A DNA stretch of 64,000 bases from Amycolatopsis deserti (lineage in GTDB: Bacteria; Actinomycetota; Actinomycetes; Mycobacteriales; Pseudonocardiaceae). A program made the position numbers and the translations under genes. The stretch lies in NCBI RefSeq assembly GCF_014653945.1, contig NZ_BNAU01000001.1, forward strand, positions 434,001 to 498,000, read 5' to 3'. Each line of letters opens with the position of its first letter. Position 1 is the stretch's first letter. Under the pieces are notes generated by a model, which worked only from the letters and a program-made list of their open reading frames with translations, ran no database searches and had not been told where the DNA came from. Shown here one piece after another: positions 16,843-26,319 of the stretch.

Positions 16843-19800
16843 GCCCCGGGGAACGGTTCGACCCGGCCGGTGCCGAGCCGGCGGGCACCACTGTCATCGA
16901 AGCCAGTGCCGGCACGGGCAAGACCTACGCGATCAGCGGGCTGGCCACGCGGTACATCGCCGAGGGCGTGGCCGAGCTGCCGCAGCTGATGGTGGTCACC
17001 TTCGGCCGCGCCGCCACCCAGGAACTGCGTGAACGCGTCCGCGCCCGCCTGGTGGCCACCGCCGCGGCACTGGCCGATCCGCCGCGGGCCCGCGACGGCG
17101 ACGACGAACTCGTGGCCTGGCTGGCCCGGGGCGACGACGACGCCGTGCGGACGCGGCGGCGCCGGTTGTCGCGCGCGCTGTCGGATTTCGACTCCGCCAC
17201 CATCGCCACCACCCACAGCTTCTGCCAGCGCATGCTCGACAGCCTCGGGATCGCCGGTGAGCGGGAGCCGGACGCGGTGCTCGTCGAGCAGGTCGACGAC
17301 CTCGCCGAGGAGGTGATCAGCGACCTCTACCTCGCCCGGTACCGCGACGCCGGACAGCCGCCGCTGTCGCCGGCGCAGGCGCGGGCGGCGGCCTGGGCGG
17401 CGATTCGGGACGGGCAGGCCGCGCTCGCGCCGGCCGGCGCCGATCCCGCCACGCCGGCCGGCCAGCGGGTCGACTTCGCCGCGGCCGCGCGGGAGGAGGT
17501 GCGGCTGCGCAAGCGGCGACTCGGCATCCGGGACTTCGACGACCTGCTGGTGCTGTTGCGGGACGCCCTCGCGCACCCCGTGCACGGCCCGGCCGCCCGG
17601 CGCCGGGTCCGCGACCGGTACCGGGTCGTGCTCGTGGACGAGTTCCAGGACACCGATCCGGTGCAGTGGGAGATCCTGCGCCTGGCGTTCCACGGCAGCA
17701 TCCCCCTCGTCCTGGTCGGCGACCCGAAACAGGCGATCTACGCCTTCCGGGGCGCCGAGGTGCTCGCCTACCTCGACGCCGTCCGCGTGGCCGGCCACCG
17801 GCTCGAACTGGACGTGAACTGGCGCAGCGACCCCGGCCTGCTGACGGCGCTGGAGCGGGTGTACGCGGGTGCGGCGCTCGGCCACCCGGAGATCGTGGCC
17901 CACCCGGTCGCGCCCGCCCACACGGGGGAGCGCCTGCCCGGGGTGGCGCCACTGCGGTTGCGCTACCTCGGCCGCTCCGGCTGCGGACCGCTGAACACCA
18001 GCGGCTTCCCGGCGGTGGCGGCCGTGCGCCGGCGGGTGGCCGCCGACCTGGCCGACGACGTCGCCGGCCTTCTCGAGAGCCGGCCCCAGCTGGGCGTGGA
18101 CGGCCTGCGGCGCCCGCTGGAACCCGGCGACATCGCCGTCCTGGTGCGCAACCGAACCCAGGTCGCCCTGGTCCGCGACGCGCTGCAGGACGCCGGGATC
18201 CCGTGCGTGCTGACCGGAGGCACGAGCGTCTTCGCCACCCCGGCGGCGGAGGCCTGGCTGCGGCTGCTGCAGGGGCTGGAGCACCCGCACCGGCCCGCCG
18301 CGGTCCGGCTGGCCGCGCTCACCCCGCTGATCGGGACGACGGCCACCGAGCTGGACGCCGGCGGTGACGACCTGGTGTCCGAGCTCGCCGCGCTGCTGCG
18401 GGACCTGGCGGGCACCTTCACGCGGGCGGGAGTCGCGGCGATGACCGAGCGGCTCGCCGGGCGGACCCGGCTCGACGAGCGCGTCCTCGGCGTGGACGGC
18501 GGGGCGCGGCTGCTCACCGACCTGCGGCACCTGGCGCAGCTGCTGAACCGCGCCGCGACCGCGCAGTCACTCGGGCTGACCGCGCTGGTCCGCTGGCTGG
18601 CGGCGCGCATGTCCGCCGAGGACCAGCTGGTCACCTCGGCCGACCGCAGCCGGATGCTCGACCGGGACACCGCGGCGGTGCACATCGTGACGATCCACGC
18701 GTCCAAGGGCCTGGAGTACCCGGTGGTGTACCTGCCCTTCGGGTGGGACGGCGGCAAACCCCCGGACGTGGCGTCGCTGCTGCTGCACGAGGACGGCCGG
18801 CGCGTCCGCGACGTCGGCGGAGCGGACGGGCCGGGGTACGCCGCCCGCCGGGCCCGGCACCAGCAGGAGGAGTCGGGGGAGGACCTGCGGCTGCTCTACG
18901 TCGCCCTGACCCGCGCGATGTGCCGGGTCGTGGCCTGGTGGGCGCCGACCCTCAACACCCGGGCCGCGCCGCTGCACCGCCTGCTGTTCGGCCGCGCGGC
19001 CGGGCGGGCCGGCCCCGCCGCCACCGCCCCGATCCCCGCCGACGCGGACCTTCAGGCGAGGTTCGCGGACTGGGCCGGTCGCGCGGGCGGCACCATCGCG
19101 GTCGAGCCCGTCCCCGCCACGCCACCCGCGGGGCGACGGTGGCGGCCACCCGCCGAAGCGGAGCCAGAGCTGGCCGTCGCCACGTTCACGCGGGAACTGG
19201 ACCTCAGCTGGCGCCGGGCTTCTTACAGCGCGCTCACCGCCGCCGCGCACGCGACCCCGGCCGCCGGGAGCGAAACCGACGAGAAGGTCACCGTCGACGA
19301 GCCGGACACCCCGCCGGCGACGTTCACCGAGCCGCCCACCGGGATCGTGGCGGCATCGCTGATGAACGACCTGCCGTCCGGGCCGGAGTTCGGGACGCTG
19401 GTGCACACCGTCCTGGAGAACGTCGACACCTCCGCGGACGACCTCGCGAGCGAGGTGCGGCGGCGCTGCGCCGAAGCCACCACGCGCCGCGCGTCCACTG
19501 TGGACGCCGACACGCTGGCGACCGCCCTCACGGCGGTGTTGCGCACCCCGGTGGACGGCGCGGCGCTCGCCGGCGTCGCCCCCGGCGACCGGCTCACCGA
19601 GCTCGACTTCGAGTTCCCCGTGGCGGACGGGGTGAGCGTGTCCGGGATGGCGGAGCTGATCCGCCGCCACCTGCCGGCCGGCGATCCGCTCGCCGGCTAC
19701 CCCGACGTGCTCGCCACCCTGAGCCCGCCCCCGCTGAGCGGGTTCCTCACCGGCAGCATCGACGCCGTCCTCCGCCGTCCGGGGCCGGAGTTCGCCGTCG

Positions 19801-20108
19801 TCGACTACAAGACGAACAAGCTCTTCCCCGGTCCGGTCGACGTCGCCTGGTACACCCAGGAGGCGATGGCGCGGGAGATGCTGCGCGCCCACTACCCGTT
19901 GCAGGCCCTGCTGTACCTGGTCGCGTTGCACCGCTACCTGCGCTGGCGGCTGCCCGGCTACGACCCGGCGCGGCACCTCGCCGGCGCCCGGTACCTGTTC
20001 GTGCGCGCCATGATCGGCCCGGACACCCCGCCCGGCCGCGGCGTGTTCGCGTGGCGCCCGCCCGCCGCGCTCGTGACCGAGCTGTCCGCCCTGCTGGGGG
20101 GATCATGA
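16839..20108 (+). CDS. recB: Exodeoxyribonuclease V subunit beta (RecB)
   Basis: A 1089-residue UvrD-like helicase plus nuclease. The Walker A motif EASAGTGKT is at about residues 24-32. Motif II is VLVDEFQDTDP, with LVGDPKQAIYAFRGA (motif III) and TIHASKGLEYPVVYLP (motif V) following, then LLYVALTRA (motif VI). The C-terminal nuclease motif is VVDYKTNK near residue 990. It unwinds 3' to 5' and degrades DNA ends until Chi, then loads RecA. The start overlaps the recC stop (ATGA). It is complete and all catalytic motifs are present. Confidence 0.96.
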   Translation: MSPGERFDPAGAEPAGTTVIEASAGTGKTYAISGLATRYIAEGVAELPQLMVVTFGRAATQELRERVRARLVATAAALADPPRARDGDDELVAWLARGDDDAVRTRRRRLSRALSDFDSATIATTHSFCQRMLDSLGIAGEREPDAVLVEQVDDLAEEVISDLYLARYRDAGQPPLSPAQARAAAWAAIRDGQAALAPAGADPATPAGQRVDFAAAAREEVRLRKRRLGIRDFDDLLVLLRDALAHPVHGPAARRRVRDRYRVVLVDEFQDTDPVQWEILRLAFHGSIPLVLVGDPKQAIYAFRGAEVLAYLDAVRVAGHRLELDVNWRSDPGLLTALERVYAGAALGHPEIVAHPVAPAHTGERLPGVAPLRLRYLGRSGCGPLNTSGFPAVAAVRRRVAADLADDVAGLLESRPQLGVDGLRRPLEPGDIAVLVRNRTQVALVRDALQDAGIPCVLTGGTSVFATPAAEAWLRLLQGLEHPHRPAAVRLAALTPLIGTTATELDAGGDDLVSELAALLRDLAGTFTRAGVAAMTERLAGRTRLDERVLGVDGGARLLTDLRHLAQLLNRAATAQSLGLTALVRWLAARMSAEDQLVTSADRSRMLDRDTAAVHIVTIHASKGLEYPVVYLPFGWDGGKPPDVASLLLHEDGRRVRDVGGADGPGYAARRARHQQEESGEDLRLLYVALTRAMCRVVAWWAPTLNTRAAPLHRLLFGRAAGRAGPAATAPIPADADLQARFADWAGRAGGTIAVEPVPATPPAGRRWRPPAEAEPELAVATFTRELDLSWRRASYSALTAAAHATPAAGSETDEKVTVDEPDTPPATFTEPPTGIVAASLMNDLPSGPEFGTLVHTVLENVDTSADDLASEVRRRCAEATTRRASTVDADTLATALTAVLRTPVDGAALAGVAPGDRLTELDFEFPVADGVSVSGMAELIRRHLPAGDPLAGYPDVLATLSPPPLSGFLTGSIDAVLRRPGPEFAVVDYKTNKLFPGPVDVAWYTQEAMAREMLRAHYPLQALLYLVALHRYLRWRLPGYDPARHLAGARYLFVRAMIGPDTPPGRGVFAWRPPAALVTELSALLGGS
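19494..19504. repeat. TCCACTGTGGA palindrome inside recB
   Basis: An 11-base palindrome identical to one at 28974-28984 and differing from 22164-22174 only at the centre. Together they form a recurrent short palindrome, described in the findings. Confidence 0.5.
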
Positions 20109-21907
20109 CCGCGCCGCTGACCACCCTGCGCGCGACCGGGGCGCTGCGCGCCTTCGAAGCGGCGGGGGTGCTCGCCCCGGCGGACGTCCACGTCGCCAGC
20201 CGGCTCGGCAGGCTCGGTGGCGAGACCAGCGAACCGGTGCTGCTCGCGACGGCGCTCACCGTCCGGGCTCTGCGCCTGGGCTCGGTGTGCGTCGAGCTCG
20301 GCCGCCTGCCCGACCTGGCCGCCGACGCCGGCGACCTGCCGTGGCCGGACCCGTCGCGCCTGACGGAGGCGGTGCGGCGCAGCCCGCTGATGACCGGTGG
20401 CGCCGCCGGGCCCCTGACCCCGCTGACCCTGGTGGACACGCCGGGCGGGCCGTTGCTGTTCCTCACCCGCTACCACCGCCAGGAGGAGATCGTCCGGACG
20501 GCGCTGGCCGACCGGGAACGCGATCGTCCCGCCGTCGACCTCGGGGCCGCCGCGGCCGCGCTGGCCGCCCTGTTCCCCGGCCCCGCCCCGGACCGGCAGC
20601 GCGTGGCCGCCGCGCTGGCCGCGACCGAGTGGACCACGATCGTCGCCGGCGGGCCCGGCACCGGCAAGACCCACACCGCCGCCCGGATCCTCGCCCTGCT
20701 GTTCGCGTTGCACGGGCCCGCGCTCCGCGTCGCGCTGGCCGCCCCGACCGGCAAGGCCGCCGCCCGGTTGCAGGAATCGATCGGCGCGCAGGCGGAAGAG
20801 CTCGGGCTGCCGGCCGGTCTGGTGGCCACCACGCTGCACCGGCTGCTCGGGCCGCGGCGCGACAGCCGCGGCCGCTTCACCCACCACGCCCACAACCGGC
20901 TGCCCCACGACGTCATCGTGCTCGACGAGACCTCGATGGTGTCGCTGACGATGATGGCGCGCCTGGCCGAGGCCGTGCGCCCGGCGACCCGGCTGATCCT
21001 CCTGGGCGACCCCGACCAGCTCGCGTCCGTGGACGCCGGGGCGGTCCTGGCCGACCTCGTCGCCCGCCCACCGGCCCGGCCGCCCGGCCCGGCCCTCGCG
21101 CGGCTCGTGCCCGGCGACCTCGGCGCGGAGGGTTTCCCGGACGCCGAACGCGACCAGCTGGGCAACGCGGTGATCCGGCTGCGTCACGGCCACCGCTTCG
21201 GTGCCGGCATCGCCGCCCTCGCCGACGCGGTCCGGCGCGGAGCCGCGGACGAGGCGATGGCCGTCCTCACCTCCGGCGACGAGACCGTGGACTTGCGTCC
21301 GCCGGACGACCTCGCCGGCGTGCGGGACGACGTCGTCACGACCGGCCTCGCGCTCCTCGACGCGGCCGAACGCGGCGACCTCACCGCCGCTCTCGCCGCG
21401 CTCGGCACCCACCGGCTGCTGTGCGCGCACCGCGAAGGGCCGTCCGGGGTGGGGCACTGGTCTCGCCGGTCACTCGCGTGGCTCAGCCGGGCGAGCGGCC
21501 GTGTTCTCGACCCGGACCGCCGGTACCCGGGCCTGCCGTTGCTGGTGACCGAGAACGACGACGACGCCGGTCTCAGCAACGGCGACACCGGTGTCGTCGT
21601 CCGGCGCGACGGCGGACTCGTGGCGGCCTTCGACCGTGGCGCGGGACCGCTGCTGGTGCACCCGGCCCGGCTCAGCTCGGTCCACCCCGCCTACGCCATG
21701 ACGATCCACCGCAGCCAGGGCAGCCAGTACGACAGCGTGACCGTCGTCCTCCCCGACGAGACCTCGGCCATCCTCACCCGGCAGCTGCTCTACACCGCGA
21801 TCACCCGGGCGCGCCGCCGCGTGCGGATCGTCGGCCGTGAGTCAGCTGTCCGCGCCGCGCTCGGCCGCCCGGCCCTGCGTGCCTCCGGCATCGGCCGGAC
21901 GCCGTAG
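20105..21907 (+). CDS. recD: Exodeoxyribonuclease V subunit alpha (RecD)
   Basis: A 600-residue superfamily 1B helicase. Walker A GGPGTGKTHTAA lies near residue 185, followed by APTGKAAARLQES (Ia), VIVLDETSMVS (II), LLGDPDQLASVDAG (III), YAMTIHRSQGSQYDSVTVVLP (V, with SQG) and LLYTAITRARRR (VI). It supplies the fast 5' to 3' motor of RecBCD. ATG 20105 overlaps the recB stop. The last 66 bases overlap, in antisense, the 3' end of the convergent serine hydrolase gene. Confidence 0.95.
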   Translation: MTAPLTTLRATGALRAFEAAGVLAPADVHVASRLGRLGGETSEPVLLATALTVRALRLGSVCVELGRLPDLAADAGDLPWPDPSRLTEAVRRSPLMTGGAAGPLTPLTLVDTPGGPLLFLTRYHRQEEIVRTALADRERDRPAVDLGAAAAALAALFPGPAPDRQRVAAALAATEWTTIVAGGPGTGKTHTAARILALLFALHGPALRVALAAPTGKAAARLQESIGAQAEELGLPAGLVATTLHRLLGPRRDSRGRFTHHAHNRLPHDVIVLDETSMVSLTMMARLAEAVRPATRLILLGDPDQLASVDAGAVLADLVARPPARPPGPALARLVPGDLGAEGFPDAERDQLGNAVIRLRHGHRFGAGIAALADAVRRGAADEAMAVLTSGDETVDLRPPDDLAGVRDDVVTTGLALLDAAERGDLTAALAALGTHRLLCAHREGPSGVGHWSRRSLAWLSRASGRVLDPDRRYPGLPLLVTENDDDAGLSNGDTGVVVRRDGGLVAAFDRGAGPLLVHPARLSSVHPAYAMTIHRSQGSQYDSVTVVLPDETSAILTRQLLYTAITRARRRVRIVGRESAVRAALGRPALRASGIGRTP

Positions 21908-23008
21908 CGGGCCGTCCTCGGTACCGAGACAGGACCGCAGCGCGTCCAGGTAGGCGACCGTGTTCGGGGCGTTGATCAGGCCCGGCTGCATCCGGTTCAT
22001 GACGTAGGCGAAGGTCAGCCGCCGGTCGAGGTCGTTGAGCACCACCGACCCGCCGAACCCGCTCCACCAGCAGGTCCGGCCCTCCACCGCGTAGCCGAGC
22101 CCGAACCGGACGGGCGCACCCAGCACCCGGTCCACCCCGTCGGCCTGCACGTCGAAGATCCGCTCCACAGTGGACGCCGACAGGTACCGCCTGCCCTCGA
22201 TCACGCCGCCGTGCGAGACCACCGACTGCAGCCGCGCCACCGAACGCGCGTTGCCCTGCCCGTTCAACCCGCCCAGCTCGGCCGCGAGGAACGGCCGGGT
22301 GGTCGTCACCGCGGGCGCGATCAGCGGATTGGTCAGCGTGCGCACCGCGATCGGGTCGAGCGCCGCGTAGTCCACACCGGACGATGGCGGCGGAACCAGC
22401 GTGGCGACCCGGGAATCGACGTCCGGCGGCGCGCCCAGCCAGTAGTCCGCCCCGAGTGGCTCGGCGAACTCGGTGCGCAGCACGGTGCCCAGCGAACGCC
22501 CGGTCACCCGCCGGACGAGCTCGCCGAGCAGGTGCCCGTGGCTGACCGCCTGGTACCCGGAACCCTCGCCGGGCGGGAACCACGGCTCCTGCGCCGCCAG
22601 CAGCGCGGCCGCCCGTTCCACGTCACAGATGTCCTCGAGAGTGACCGGTGCGTCCCACCCGCACACGCCCGACGTGTGGCCCAGGACGTGCCGCACCAGC
22701 ACGCCCTCCTTGCCCGCGGCGCCGAACTCCGGCCAGTACCGCGCCACCGGCGCGTCCGGGTCCAGCAGCCCCGAATCGACGAGGGCGAGCGCCACCAGCG
22801 CCGCCATGGTCTTGGTCAGCGAGTACGTGGTGACCAGCGTGTCCCGCGTCCACGGCACGCCGGGGGAGGCGAAACCACCCCACAGGTCCACGGCCACCAC
22901 ACCGTCGGAGATGACGCAGACCGAGGCGCCCGCCTCGTCGCCGTCGCGCAGCCGCTTCGCCAGCAGGTCGCCGAGCGCGGCGAACCGCGCGTCGCAGTGG
23001 CCGTTCAC
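21842..23008 (-). CDS. Serine hydrolase (class C beta-lactamase / esterase EstB-like family)
   Basis: A 388-residue protein of the beta-lactamase-related fold. The catalytic S-x-x-K is in TYSLTKT near residue 66. A Y-x-N equivalent (YQAVSHG) is near residue 150, and SGFGG near residue 340 replaces the KTG box. This pattern is usual for EstB-type esterases and peptidases rather than true beta-lactamases. GTG 23008 overlaps the monooxygenase stop by four bases, so the pair is one operon. There is no signal peptide, so it is cytoplasmic. The 3' end runs 66 bases into recD on the other strand. Confidence 0.85.
   Translation of the reverse strand: MNGHCDARFAALGDLLAKRLRDGDEAGASVCVISDGVVAVDLWGGFASPGVPWTRDTLVTTYSLTKTMAALVALALVDSGLLDPDAPVARYWPEFGAAGKEGVLVRHVLGHTSGVCGWDAPVTLEDICDVERAAALLAAQEPWFPPGEGSGYQAVSHGHLLGELVRRVTGRSLGTVLRTEFAEPLGADYWLGAPPDVDSRVATLVPPPSSGVDYAALDPIAVRTLTNPLIAPAVTTTRPFLAAELGGLNGQGNARSVARLQSVVSHGGVIEGRRYLSASTVERIFDVQADGVDRVLGAPVRFGLGYAVEGRTCWWSGFGGSVVLNDLDRRLTFAYVMNRMQPGLINAPNTVAYLDALRSCLGTEDGPLRRPADAGGTQGRAAERGADS
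22164..22174. repeat. TCCACAGTGGA palindrome inside the serine hydrolase gene
   Basis: This is the centre-swapped version of the palindrome at 19494-19504 and 28974-28984. It lies within coding sequence. Confidence 0.5.
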
Positions 23009-24327
23009 CGGACGGCCGCCGCCCGCTTCCGGCCCGCCTCGATCTCCCGGTGCAGGTCCCGGACGTAGCGGGCGAAGTCGAGCTGGATGGTGTGCCGCGG
23101 CGCGGAGTAGTACTGCCCCAGGTGCTTCGCCTCGTCGCGCGCGATGATCGCCTCCATCTCCGCGACGCTGGGCAGCTCGTACTCCCCGGTGAGGTGCCGG
23201 GCGATCAGCTTGCTCTGCTGCTCGGCCAGGTTCACGATCGTCGGCGACGCCTGCGCCAGGCCCGCGAAGTACAGGTTGCCGATGCCGGGCTTGACGATCC
23301 GCTTGAACAGCGGCAGCCGGTGCTGGGCGTCCGGCAGCAGCTCCGGGTCGTCGAAGAACGGGAACGCCATCCGGTACCCGGTCGCGCACACGATCACGTC
23401 CGCCTCGATGCGCGTGCCGTCCACGCACACCACGGCGTCGCCGTCCAGCCGCTCGATCGCGGGCACGCAGGTCAGATCGCCCGAGCCGGCCTTGGCGAGG
23501 AAGTCCACGCTCACCGACGGGTGCGCCGACAGCGGCTCGTGATCCGGTTTGGGCAGACCGTAGTCCTCCATGTTGCCCAGCGTCTTCTTGATGGCGCGCC
23601 GGGACAGGGCCAGGCCGAGCTTCTTCGGCATCCACGGCGGCATCATCATCTTGTCCGCCGGTTTCCCGCCGCGGTACTTGGACAGCACCCACACCCCGCG
23701 CCGCGCGGACACCCAGACGTGCCGGGCGATCGAGCGGTGCGACAGCTCGGAGGCGATGTCCAGCGCCGAGTTCCCCATGCCCACCACCACGATCCGCTTG
23801 TCCCGCATGTCGACCGGGTCGAACGGGCTGCGGTAGGCGTGGCTGTGCAGGACCGGCCCGTCGAAACTGCCGGGGTAGTCCGGCAGGTAGGGGTTCCAGT
23901 GGTGGCCGTTGGCGACCACGAGCGCGTCGTAGTCGCGGGTCTGTCCGGTGGACAGGGTGACCCGCCAGGTGCCGTCGGCCTGCCGGGCCGCGTGCTCCAC
24001 CGCGGTGCCGAAGGTGATCGTGTCGCGCAGCCCGAAGTGGTCGACGTAGTCGCGGAAGTACTGGTGGATCAGCGAATGGTGCGGGAAGTGCGGCCAGTCC
24101 GCGCCGGCCGGGAAGTCCTCGAACTGCAGGCGCGTGGTCGAGGTGTCGATGTGCAGCGACTGGTAGCAGGCCGAGCGCCCGTTGGGGTTGCCGAAGTACC
24201 AGTTGCCGCCGACGTCGTCGGATATTTCGAAGCAGTCGTAGGGGATGTCGTGGTCGCGCAGCCGCTTCGCGGTGGTGAAGCCGGAGCAGCCGGCGCCGAT
24301 GATGCAGACGGTCGGGAGTGAACTCAA
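23005..24327 (-). CDS. Flavin-containing monooxygenase (FMO-like)
   Basis: A 440-residue NADPH- and FAD-dependent oxygenase. The FAD loop is VCIIGAGCSGFTTAK at the N-terminus. The FMO fingerprint FxGxxxHxxxY appears as FDGPVLHSHAY, the NADPH loop as VVGMGNSALD, and the C-terminal ATGYRMAFPFFDD motif is present. I chose the TTG at 24327 because a perfect AGGAGG (24334-24339, minus strand) sits six bases before it. Upstream starts as far as 24519 would read through the divergent TetR gene promoter. FMOs oxidise soft nucleophiles; some relatives oxidise ketones. The adjacent hydrolase could cleave an ester product. Confidence 0.9.
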   Translation of the reverse strand: MSSLPTVCIIGAGCSGFTTAKRLRDHDIPYDCFEISDDVGGNWYFGNPNGRSACYQSLHIDTSTTRLQFEDFPAGADWPHFPHHSLIHQYFRDYVDHFGLRDTITFGTAVEHAARQADGTWRVTLSTGQTRDYDALVVANGHHWNPYLPDYPGSFDGPVLHSHAYRSPFDPVDMRDKRIVVVGMGNSALDIASELSHRSIARHVWVSARRGVWVLSKYRGGKPADKMMMPPWMPKKLGLALSRRAIKKTLGNMEDYGLPKPDHEPLSAHPSVSVDFLAKAGSGDLTCVPAIERLDGDAVVCVDGTRIEADVIVCATGYRMAFPFFDDPELLPDAQHRLPLFKRIVKPGIGNLYFAGLAQASPTIVNLAEQQSKLIARHLTGEYELPSVAEMEAIIARDEAKHLGQYYSAPRHTIQLDFARYVRDLHREIEAGRKRAAAVR

Positions 24328-24363
24328 CGCGTACCTCCTGTGCCGGCCACGATGCCGCCAGCC

Positions 24364-24397
24364 CACTGTGACACGTTCGCTGACGGTGTGTCCAGTG
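24364..24397. promoter_or_regulatory. Probable TetR operator in the monooxygenase/tetR divergent promoter
   Basis: CACTGTGACAC (24364-24374) and GTGTCCAGTG (24388-24397) form an imperfect inverted repeat (CACTG..ACAC / GTGT.CAGTG) in the 85-base region between the two divergent starts. This is the expected site for autoregulation by the neighbouring TetR protein. Confidence 0.5.
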
Positions 24398-24412
24398 AGT
24401 AGGCTGACCGTC

Positions 24413-25006
24413 ATGACCCTGCGGGAGCGGCAGAAGCAGCAAACCCGGCGCGACCTGCTGGAGCACGCGAAGGCGTTGTTCGTCGAGCGCGGGTACGCGG
24501 CGGTGACGATCGACGACATCGTCTCCGCGGTGGGCTGCAGCCGCGCGACGTTCTACCTGCACTTCACCGGCAAGCCCGAGGTGCTGCAGAAGATTGGCGC
24601 GGAGACGATGGCGCAGCGGGCGGTGGCGGTGTACGCCGAGCTGGACGAGGTGCTCGACTCCGGCTCGCGCGCCGAGTTCACCCGCTGGATGCGGCGCGCG
24701 GTGGCGTGGTTCGAGGAGAACCAGGCGATCCTGCCGGCGTGGGACGAGGCGGTGGCGCTCGAACCGGAGTTCCGGGCGATCGCCAAGCGCGCGGTCGACG
24801 AGCTGCCCGCCGCGATGCCCCGTTACCTGCAGCGCTGGGGGCCACAGCGGCGGGCCGAGGCGCACCTGCGGATCGAGCTGCTGGTCAGCCAGCTGGAGCG
24901 GTTCTTCACCCGGTGGGCGGTGCAGGGCACCATCACCTCCACGGCCGACGAGGCCGCCGAGGTGCTCAGCGACATCTGGTTCCCGGCCCTGCGGCCACCC
25001 CGCTGA
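24413..25006 (+). CDS. TetR family transcriptional regulator
   Basis: A 197-residue repressor-type protein. The N-terminal HTH is plain: RDLLEHAKALFVERGYAAVTIDDIVSAVGCSRATFYLHFTGKPEVL. The C-terminal ligand domain is helix-rich with several Trp (WMRRAVAWFEEN; RWGPQRRAEAHLR). It is divergent from the monooxygenase-hydrolase pair and upstream of the thiolase, so it probably controls one or both. The chosen ATG 24413 leaves a 5' leader that contains the palindrome listed above. The inducer is unknown. Confidence 0.9.
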   Translation: MTLRERQKQQTRRDLLEHAKALFVERGYAAVTIDDIVSAVGCSRATFYLHFTGKPEVLQKIGAETMAQRAVAVYAELDEVLDSGSRAEFTRWMRRAVAWFEENQAILPAWDEAVALEPEFRAIAKRAVDELPAAMPRYLQRWGPQRRAEAHLRIELLVSQLERFFTRWAVQGTITSTADEAAEVLSDIWFPALRPPR

Positions 25007-25030
25007 GACGATCGCCGTCTCAGTCGGATG

Positions 25031-25045
25031 CCAATCGGATATTGG
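25031..25045. promoter_or_regulatory. CCAAT-N5-ATTGG inverted repeat upstream of the thiolase
   Basis: A perfect five-base inverted repeat with a five-base centre lies 63 bases before the thiolase start, in a locally AT-richer patch. It may be an operator in the thiolase promoter. Its symmetry does not resemble the upstream tetR palindrome, which suggests a different regulator. Confidence 0.35.
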
Positions 25046-25107
25046 ACATCTTGGTGCCGGGGTGCGATGGTCGAAGACATCTCTGCCCAGCCGTGAAAGG
25101 ACGACGG

Positions 25108-26319
25108 ATGTCCGTGGATGTCGTGATCTGCGAGCCGCTGCGCACGCCGATCGGCCGGTTCGGGGGAGCGCTGGCCGGCCAGACCCCCGCCGCGCTCGCC
25201 GCGCACGTGCTGTCCGCCGTGGTGGAGCGCACCGGCGTGGATCCCGAGCGCGTCGACGAGGTCATCCTCGGGCACGCCTACCCGACCTCGGAGGCGCCCG
25301 CGATCGGGCGCGTGGCCGCCCTCGACGCCGGGCTGCCGGACACGGTCACCGGCATCCAGATCGACCGCCGCTGCGGTTCGGGCCTGCAAGCCGTGCTCGA
25401 CGCCGCGATGCAGATCCGCGCCGGGTTCAGCGACGTGGTGCTCGCCGGTGGCGCCGAGGTGATGAGCGCCGCGCCGTACTACACGCACGAGGGCCGCTGG
25501 GGCATCAAGGGCGCCGGGCTGCAGCTGCACGACTCGCTGGCGCGCGGCCGGGCCACCGCGGGCGGGGTGCACCACCCGATCCCGGGCGGGATGATCGAGA
25601 CCGCGGAGAACCTGCGCCGCGAGCACGGGATCTCCCGCGAGGACCAGGACGCGCTGGCGCTGCGCTCGCAGCAGCGGGCGGCCCGGGCGATCGAGGGCGG
25701 GCTGTTCAAGGAGGAGATCGTCCCGGTCACGGTGCGCTCCCGCAAGGGTGAGACGGTGGTCGACGCCGACGAGCACCCGCGCCCGGACACCACGGCCGAG
25801 GGCCTGGCGAAGCTGAAGCCGGTCATGATCCGCACCGACCCGGAGGCGACGGTCACCGCGGGCAACGCGAGCGGCCAGAACGACGCGGCGGCGGCGTGCC
25901 TGGTGACCAGCCGGGAGACCGCGGACAAGCTCGGGCTGCGCCCGCTGGTGCGGCTGGTGTCGTTCGCGCGCGCCGGGGTGCCCGCGGAGACGATGGGCAT
26001 CGGGCCGGTGCCCGCGACGCGGGCCGCGCTGGCCAAGGCGGGGCTGTCGCTGGGGGAGATGGACCTGATCGAGCTGAACGAGGCGTTCGCCGCCCAGGTG
26101 CTGGCCTGCACCCGCACGCTCGGCCTGAGCGACACCGACGAGCGGCTCAACGTCAACGGCTCCGGCGTGTCGCTGGGCCACCCGGTCGGCGCGACCGGCG
26201 CCCGGATCCTGACGACGCTCGCGCGGGAACTCACCCGCCGTGAGGCGCGCTACGGCCTGGAGACGATGTGCATCGGCGGCGGCCAAGGCCTGGCGGCGGT
26301 CTTCGAGCGGGTCGCCTGA
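25108..26319 (+). CDS. Acetyl-CoA C-acetyltransferase (thiolase)
   Basis: A 403-residue thiolase with all catalytic blocks. The nucleophile Cys is in QIDRRCGSGLQAV near residue 92, the His is in ELNEAFAAQ / NVNGSGVSLGHPVGATGAR near residue 360, and the acid-base Cys is in ETMCIGGGQGLA near the end. It catalyses reversible condensation or cleavage of acyl-CoA with acetyl-CoA in beta-oxidation or acetoacetyl-CoA formation. ATG 25108 has GAAAGGAC upstream. It follows a TetR regulator by about 100 bases and may be part of the same regulon as the monooxygenase. Confidence 0.94.
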   Translation: MSVDVVICEPLRTPIGRFGGALAGQTPAALAAHVLSAVVERTGVDPERVDEVILGHAYPTSEAPAIGRVAALDAGLPDTVTGIQIDRRCGSGLQAVLDAAMQIRAGFSDVVLAGGAEVMSAAPYYTHEGRWGIKGAGLQLHDSLARGRATAGGVHHPIPGGMIETAENLRREHGISREDQDALALRSQQRAARAIEGGLFKEEIVPVTVRSRKGETVVDADEHPRPDTTAEGLAKLKPVMIRTDPEATVTAGNASGQNDAAAACLVTSRETADKLGLRPLVRLVSFARAGVPAETMGIGPVPATRAALAKAGLSLGEMDLIELNEAFAAQVLACTRTLGLSDTDERLNVNGSGVSLGHPVGATGARILTTLARELTRREARYGLETMCIGGGQGLAAVFERVA

